A DNA stretch of 64,000 nucleotides, taken from NCBI GenBank assembly GCA_029204225.1, contig CM055102.1, positions 27,072,922 to 27,136,921 on the forward strand, in the 5' to 3' direction. The DNA comes from Diphasiastrum complanatum (taxonomy: Eukaryota > Streptophyta > Lycopodiopsida > Lycopodiales > Lycopodiaceae). How positions within the stretch are numbered: position 1 is the first letter of the stretch; every line of letters starts with the position of its first letter. Below, in pieces: positions 60,531 through 64,000 of the stretch. The notes under the pieces were generated by a model. That model was given only the letters and a program-made list of their open reading frames with translations. It ran no database searches and was not told where the DNA came from. A program made the translations under genes and the position numbers.

Positions 60531-63530
60531 TAGTGGATAGGGGACTGGTCTGGATAGAGATATCTATATGGCACTATGTTACTTTCCACCTATGACAACT
60601 TCTTTTGTGAATACCAATTCCCCGTATGTTGATTTATCACCGAATATTATCATATATTCAAAGCGAGGTCATATACTTTCAACTACTGATTTTAATGCTA
60701 GGACTGCCTCATGCCAGATATAGTTTCGTGATGTTTTTGATCAGCTTCGTATATAGTTTGTTGATGTAGTGGATATGGGTATTACCAGGACTTGTGCTGA
60801 TGATCTTGGACCAATCACTACCTACGGTTAGTTTCTGCTTCATTTTGGAGGTGCCCATGCTTAACGGCTTAGCCGGTTGGCTTGATTATGGGGGATTTAC
60901 TTGCCATCCTCATGGTGGGGGCCATTTATCACTCATGCCTCTCCTTTCATCTTACCCACATCACATCATCTACTTCCTACCCTTCTTTTATCGAGCACCA
61001 AATTACATTTTTGATCAAACCTACAATCCCTTGTACCAAGAATCTCTTATGACCTTACTTCATGATTTTCCCCATAATATACCTCTTGAATCTCAAGCTA
61101 CTTTCCTTACCACTACTTTACACACGACTGCCTCCATAGCTTTTCCATCCCATTGATCTCGTCCAAAACCTCATCTGGTTCAGCTACACAACCCTTGTAT
61201 GACATTGAATGCCATTGCTACCACCAACAGGTTGTCCATGCTACAATACCATTCACCTAATCTCCTATGTGATGCCCGTCGCATTTGCCACGGGGTTCTT
61301 CACAAAAGCGCAACTACGAATCAAATGAAGGTAGAAGGCTCATTAATCTTCTCTTTAGTTTTTGGCGAGAAGTCACTCCTTGTTCCTCACATCCTTCTCT
61401 CATGGATCTTCAAAGTTCGCACTTGGATTGGCTATGCCACCACTTTGTACACTATCCCTACTGACACACCCCTTATCATTTTCCCAAGGCCTTCTAATTT
61501 CTCTCTTTATGCAAGATATGGTCCTTGCAGCCATCAAAAATATGCGAACTCATCGTGCTCGTGATGTTGAGGATTTGTATTCCAAGCTCCTTATCCACGC
61601 TCCTGGTACACTTGCACCCATACTTTCTGTCCTCCTTAACCATGCAGTCATTATTGGTTTTCCTCCCTCTTGGTGTACCAATATCATCCATCCCATCCAT
61701 AAGAGTGGTGATCTTATGAGGCCTAATAACTACTGCACCATCATGATTGGGCACATTATCGTGAAACTCTATGGCACCATCCTTCAGTCTGCAATAGAAG
61801 CAGAGATTGGGTGATTATATGCTATGGGTCAGGCAGGTTTCAGAGCCCGCTATTCCACTATTGATCACATCATTACATTTCTTCCATCATTGAGTAGGCC
61901 AAGCATAGCCGAGAGAGAGTTTATTTCTGTTTTGTGGATTTCAGGAAACCCTTCGACTCTGGTCCACATCCGTTGCTTATTCAAAGGTTGTAAGACTTAG
62001 GCTTTTCTACATATACAATTGGCAATGATGGTTTACTATGAGAGAGTTTGGGATTGTTTCAAGAGTGACATAGGCATTTCAAATCCTGTGTTGAGCACGA
62101 TTGGGGTGAAACAGGTTGCTCCCTTTCACCTACCCTCTTCAGGGCTACACATCAATGAGCTTGAGGAGATCATTGGCCGTGGCAGAGGTTTGGGTCGTAG
62201 CCTTGGGATATTGATTGCCATATTGTTGTATGTCAATGATGTAGCTCTATTATCACTGACCAGAGAGGGGCTTTAGAGACATTTGGATAACCTACATGCT
62301 TTTTGCACTAGATGGGGATTGCAGGTGAACATTTTAATGACCAAAATCGTGGTCGTCAATGCAAAAAGGTGCTTATCTTTGATGGTCGGCCTCTAGAGGT
62401 GGTCTCATCCTATACCTACCAAGGGGTGCTTTTGAGTGGTCCCATTTTCAGTTTGAGACATACAGCTTCGGCCTGCCGCCTAGGGAAGGGCCATGCCTCC
62501 TTGGTACGGTTGGAGAGATTTTGCTTTAGGAGATACATTCATGATTCTCCCAGTAAGTTTCACCTTTTTGACATTATGGTCACTCGTATGATACTCTATT
62601 CAGCTATTTAGAGAGCCTTGTTGCTTCCTCCTGATAGATATTCATATTCGACAGTCATCTCTTCGATGCAGCTTCCTAGTCAGGCTTTCCATTTCTCTTG
62701 GTACTCATAGGCAGCCCACCTTTTGGGTTCATTTGGCATCCTCATCTCCGACCTCCTAGTTGAAACTTATGAGTATTAGATGATCCATTTATCGTGCTTA
62801 TCTTCAGCATACTTGGCAAGGACAACGTCAAACCTGACTGTTATCGGACTCACTTCTTAGAGCTAGATGCATCGGGCTTCCCAGTTCAGCCGCAATACCT
62901 GGATTATGGTTTATCATACCGCTGGTGATTTACATTTGGACATATCAGATTAGCCTCACATCAGCTTGAGGTTGAGAGAGGATGCTTCTAGGTTACACCT
63001 CATGAGGATAGGATATGTCAAATATGTTTGTTGGGAGAGGTTGACATTGAGGGCATTTTATTTTCAGATGTCCGGCCTACTATGAGATACGTGGTCGATA
63101 TTACTGCCTATTCAGAGACTCATCTACTACTTTATGTTGTCTCATCACCTATGAGGACCCTCGGTGTGTAGCCCTTATGATACATGAGATGCCCTTGATG
63201 CGGAGAGTATTGTGCTATGATCAATTAGATACTCGAGACACACAACCTCAGATCACAACTTTATTCTCGAGGAGGGGAACTCGGCTGGACTTAACGTCAG
63301 ATGATGAAGATACTCCTTTTCCTATGAGAGATCGACATCGTGATCAGCAACAGTGTACAACATCCCACCTCTTTGATCCTCATGTCTCCAAAGTCCCTAC
63401 AAGATCTCCTATTTTGAGACCTTGTTCCAGTCTTCTCCAGAGTATGAGACACATTTGTCATCAGCGCATCTCTACCTCACCAGAATTTCATTCACAACCT
63501 TTTTCAGCCATATCAGCGGAGAGAGTATAG
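60531..63530 (+). pseudogene. LINE I ORF2 relic (endonuclease, RT, zinc motif)
   Basis: Endonuclease pieces: GLDRDIYMALCYFPPMTTSF and DFNARTASCQI. Reverse transcriptase: MRTHRARDVEDLYSKLLIHA, SWCTNIIHPIHKSGDLMRPN, and the active site as LLYVNDVALL, in which one catalytic aspartate is asparagine. Thumb: EVVSSYTYQGVLLSGPIFSL. C-terminal arginine/aspartate-rich part near 63240-63400. Many stops lie between. Confidence 0.75.
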
Positions 63531-63737
63531 ATGTCATTGGCTACACATAGTCACGCACTATATTATTAATAGAGTTGATGTTTCATTTTCATTTCCATGT
63601 CATTCTTTTAAAAACTCTAGTATTTCTGTTTGTTCGTTATTTGGAGATGTTCTTACGCTTCCTTTGTTGCTATACACACTTGACAGGTACTACTTCGTCT
63701 TATATGCCTTTTGGCAACAGAAAGACATTAATTAAGC

Positions 63738-63773
63738 TTTTCTTCTTCTTCTTCTCTCTCTCTCTCTCTCTCT
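63738..63773. repeat. (CTT)n(CT)n tail of LINE I
   Basis: Begins TTTTCTTCTTCTTC and turns into pure CT. The mixture is probably an aged or expanded version of the original (CT)n tail. Confidence 0.9.
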
Positions 63774-64000
63774 TGTTTTATGCATTGTATTTGCAGTTAT
63801 TGTTTTATAGATGATTGAGCTTTAAGCTCCTATGTGCTGTAGGAAAGCAAGAGTCAAGTCACCAAGATCTAGTTATCAATCAATCTCCACAGAAAACAAG
63901 AGAGAAGAGGCTGGGCGCCCAACTCTAAGAGAGAGAGAGAGAAAACAGCAACAAGAGCAATGGAGAGCAATGCTTAGCCAAACTGTAAAAATGGAATACA
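63774..64000. other. End of window, no gene seen
   Basis: Short purine-rich stretch (AGAGAGAGAGAGAG near 63931) and GGCTGGGCGCCCAACTC, whose GGCGCCC core also occurs as GGCTGGCGCCCCACC in the copia LTR. It may be an LTR start, but too little is present to say. Confidence 0.3.

Larger units (their letters stand above)
59528..63737 (+). mobile_element. LINE I, full-length but heavily decayed, plus strand
   Basis: From about 59528 (ATGGCTAATACTCAAGAC) through ORF1 relics, a foreign segment at about 60362-60530, and ORF2 relics (endonuclease to C terminus) to the 3' hairpin (GTCTT-ATATGCC-TTTT-GGCA-AAGAC, 63697-63726), CATTAATTAAG and a (CTT)n(CT)n tail. Stops and frameshifts are frequent, so this is one of the oldest copies. 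The left limit is uncertain: no (CT)n stands before it. Confidence 0.7.

Overview
The window looks like nuclear DNA of a land plant with a large, transposon-filled genome. The evidence is a plant-type receptor-like kinase gene (CRCK-like), plant hAT transposases with a DUF659-like core, a Ty1/copia element primed by initiator tRNA-Met, and GT-AG exon boundaries. A fern or another large-genome vascular plant would fit, but the sequence alone does not fix the lineage. There are no bacterial-type operons and no CRISPR array.

The only host gene I can support is on the + strand. A putative first exon with a signal peptide (14032-14371) joins in phase to an exon carrying a transmembrane segment (38382-38654) and then to one with the start of a protein kinase domain (38960-39204). 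The first join implies an intron of about 24 kb. The rest of the kinase is not in the window. Almost everything else is transposon sequence in the introns or flanks of this gene.

Region by region: 1-7.7 kb is an old retrotransposon-like relic (640-bp tandem duplication, two degenerate tRNA-Asp-like primer sites, a gag-like ORF). 7.7-13.3 kb holds microsatellites, a minus-strand LTR, a nested inverted-repeat element, a tRNA-derived SINE-like unit and a 100-bp hairpin. 15.4-16.5 kb is a LINE scrap cut by an inverted-repeat element. 16,579-21,771 is a complete but decayed hAT transposon with CATAG...CTATG ends, an 8-bp target duplication, a multi-exon minus-strand transposase and an extra + strand ORF. 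22.8-25.06 kb is the 5' half of a second hAT. 25.06-37.54 kb is a head-to-tail train of four minus-strand LINEs (A, B, C, D), with a (CT)n microsatellite at every junction. 43.4-63.8 kb holds + strand LINEs (E/F, G, J, I). G is split by a Ty1/copia element with intact LTRs but no reverse transcriptase.

The LINEs form one family with three notable traits. ORF1 and ORF2 lie in one frame separated by a single UAG, which is followed by a GC-rich hairpin; ORF2 has no AUG before its endonuclease core. The 3' end is a hairpin with compensatory changes, then ATTAATAAAG and a (CT)n tail instead of poly(A). Copies are strung together through these (CT)n tracts. I judge this family (candidate stop-codon recoding plus microsatellite-coupled integration) the best candidate for an undescribed system here.
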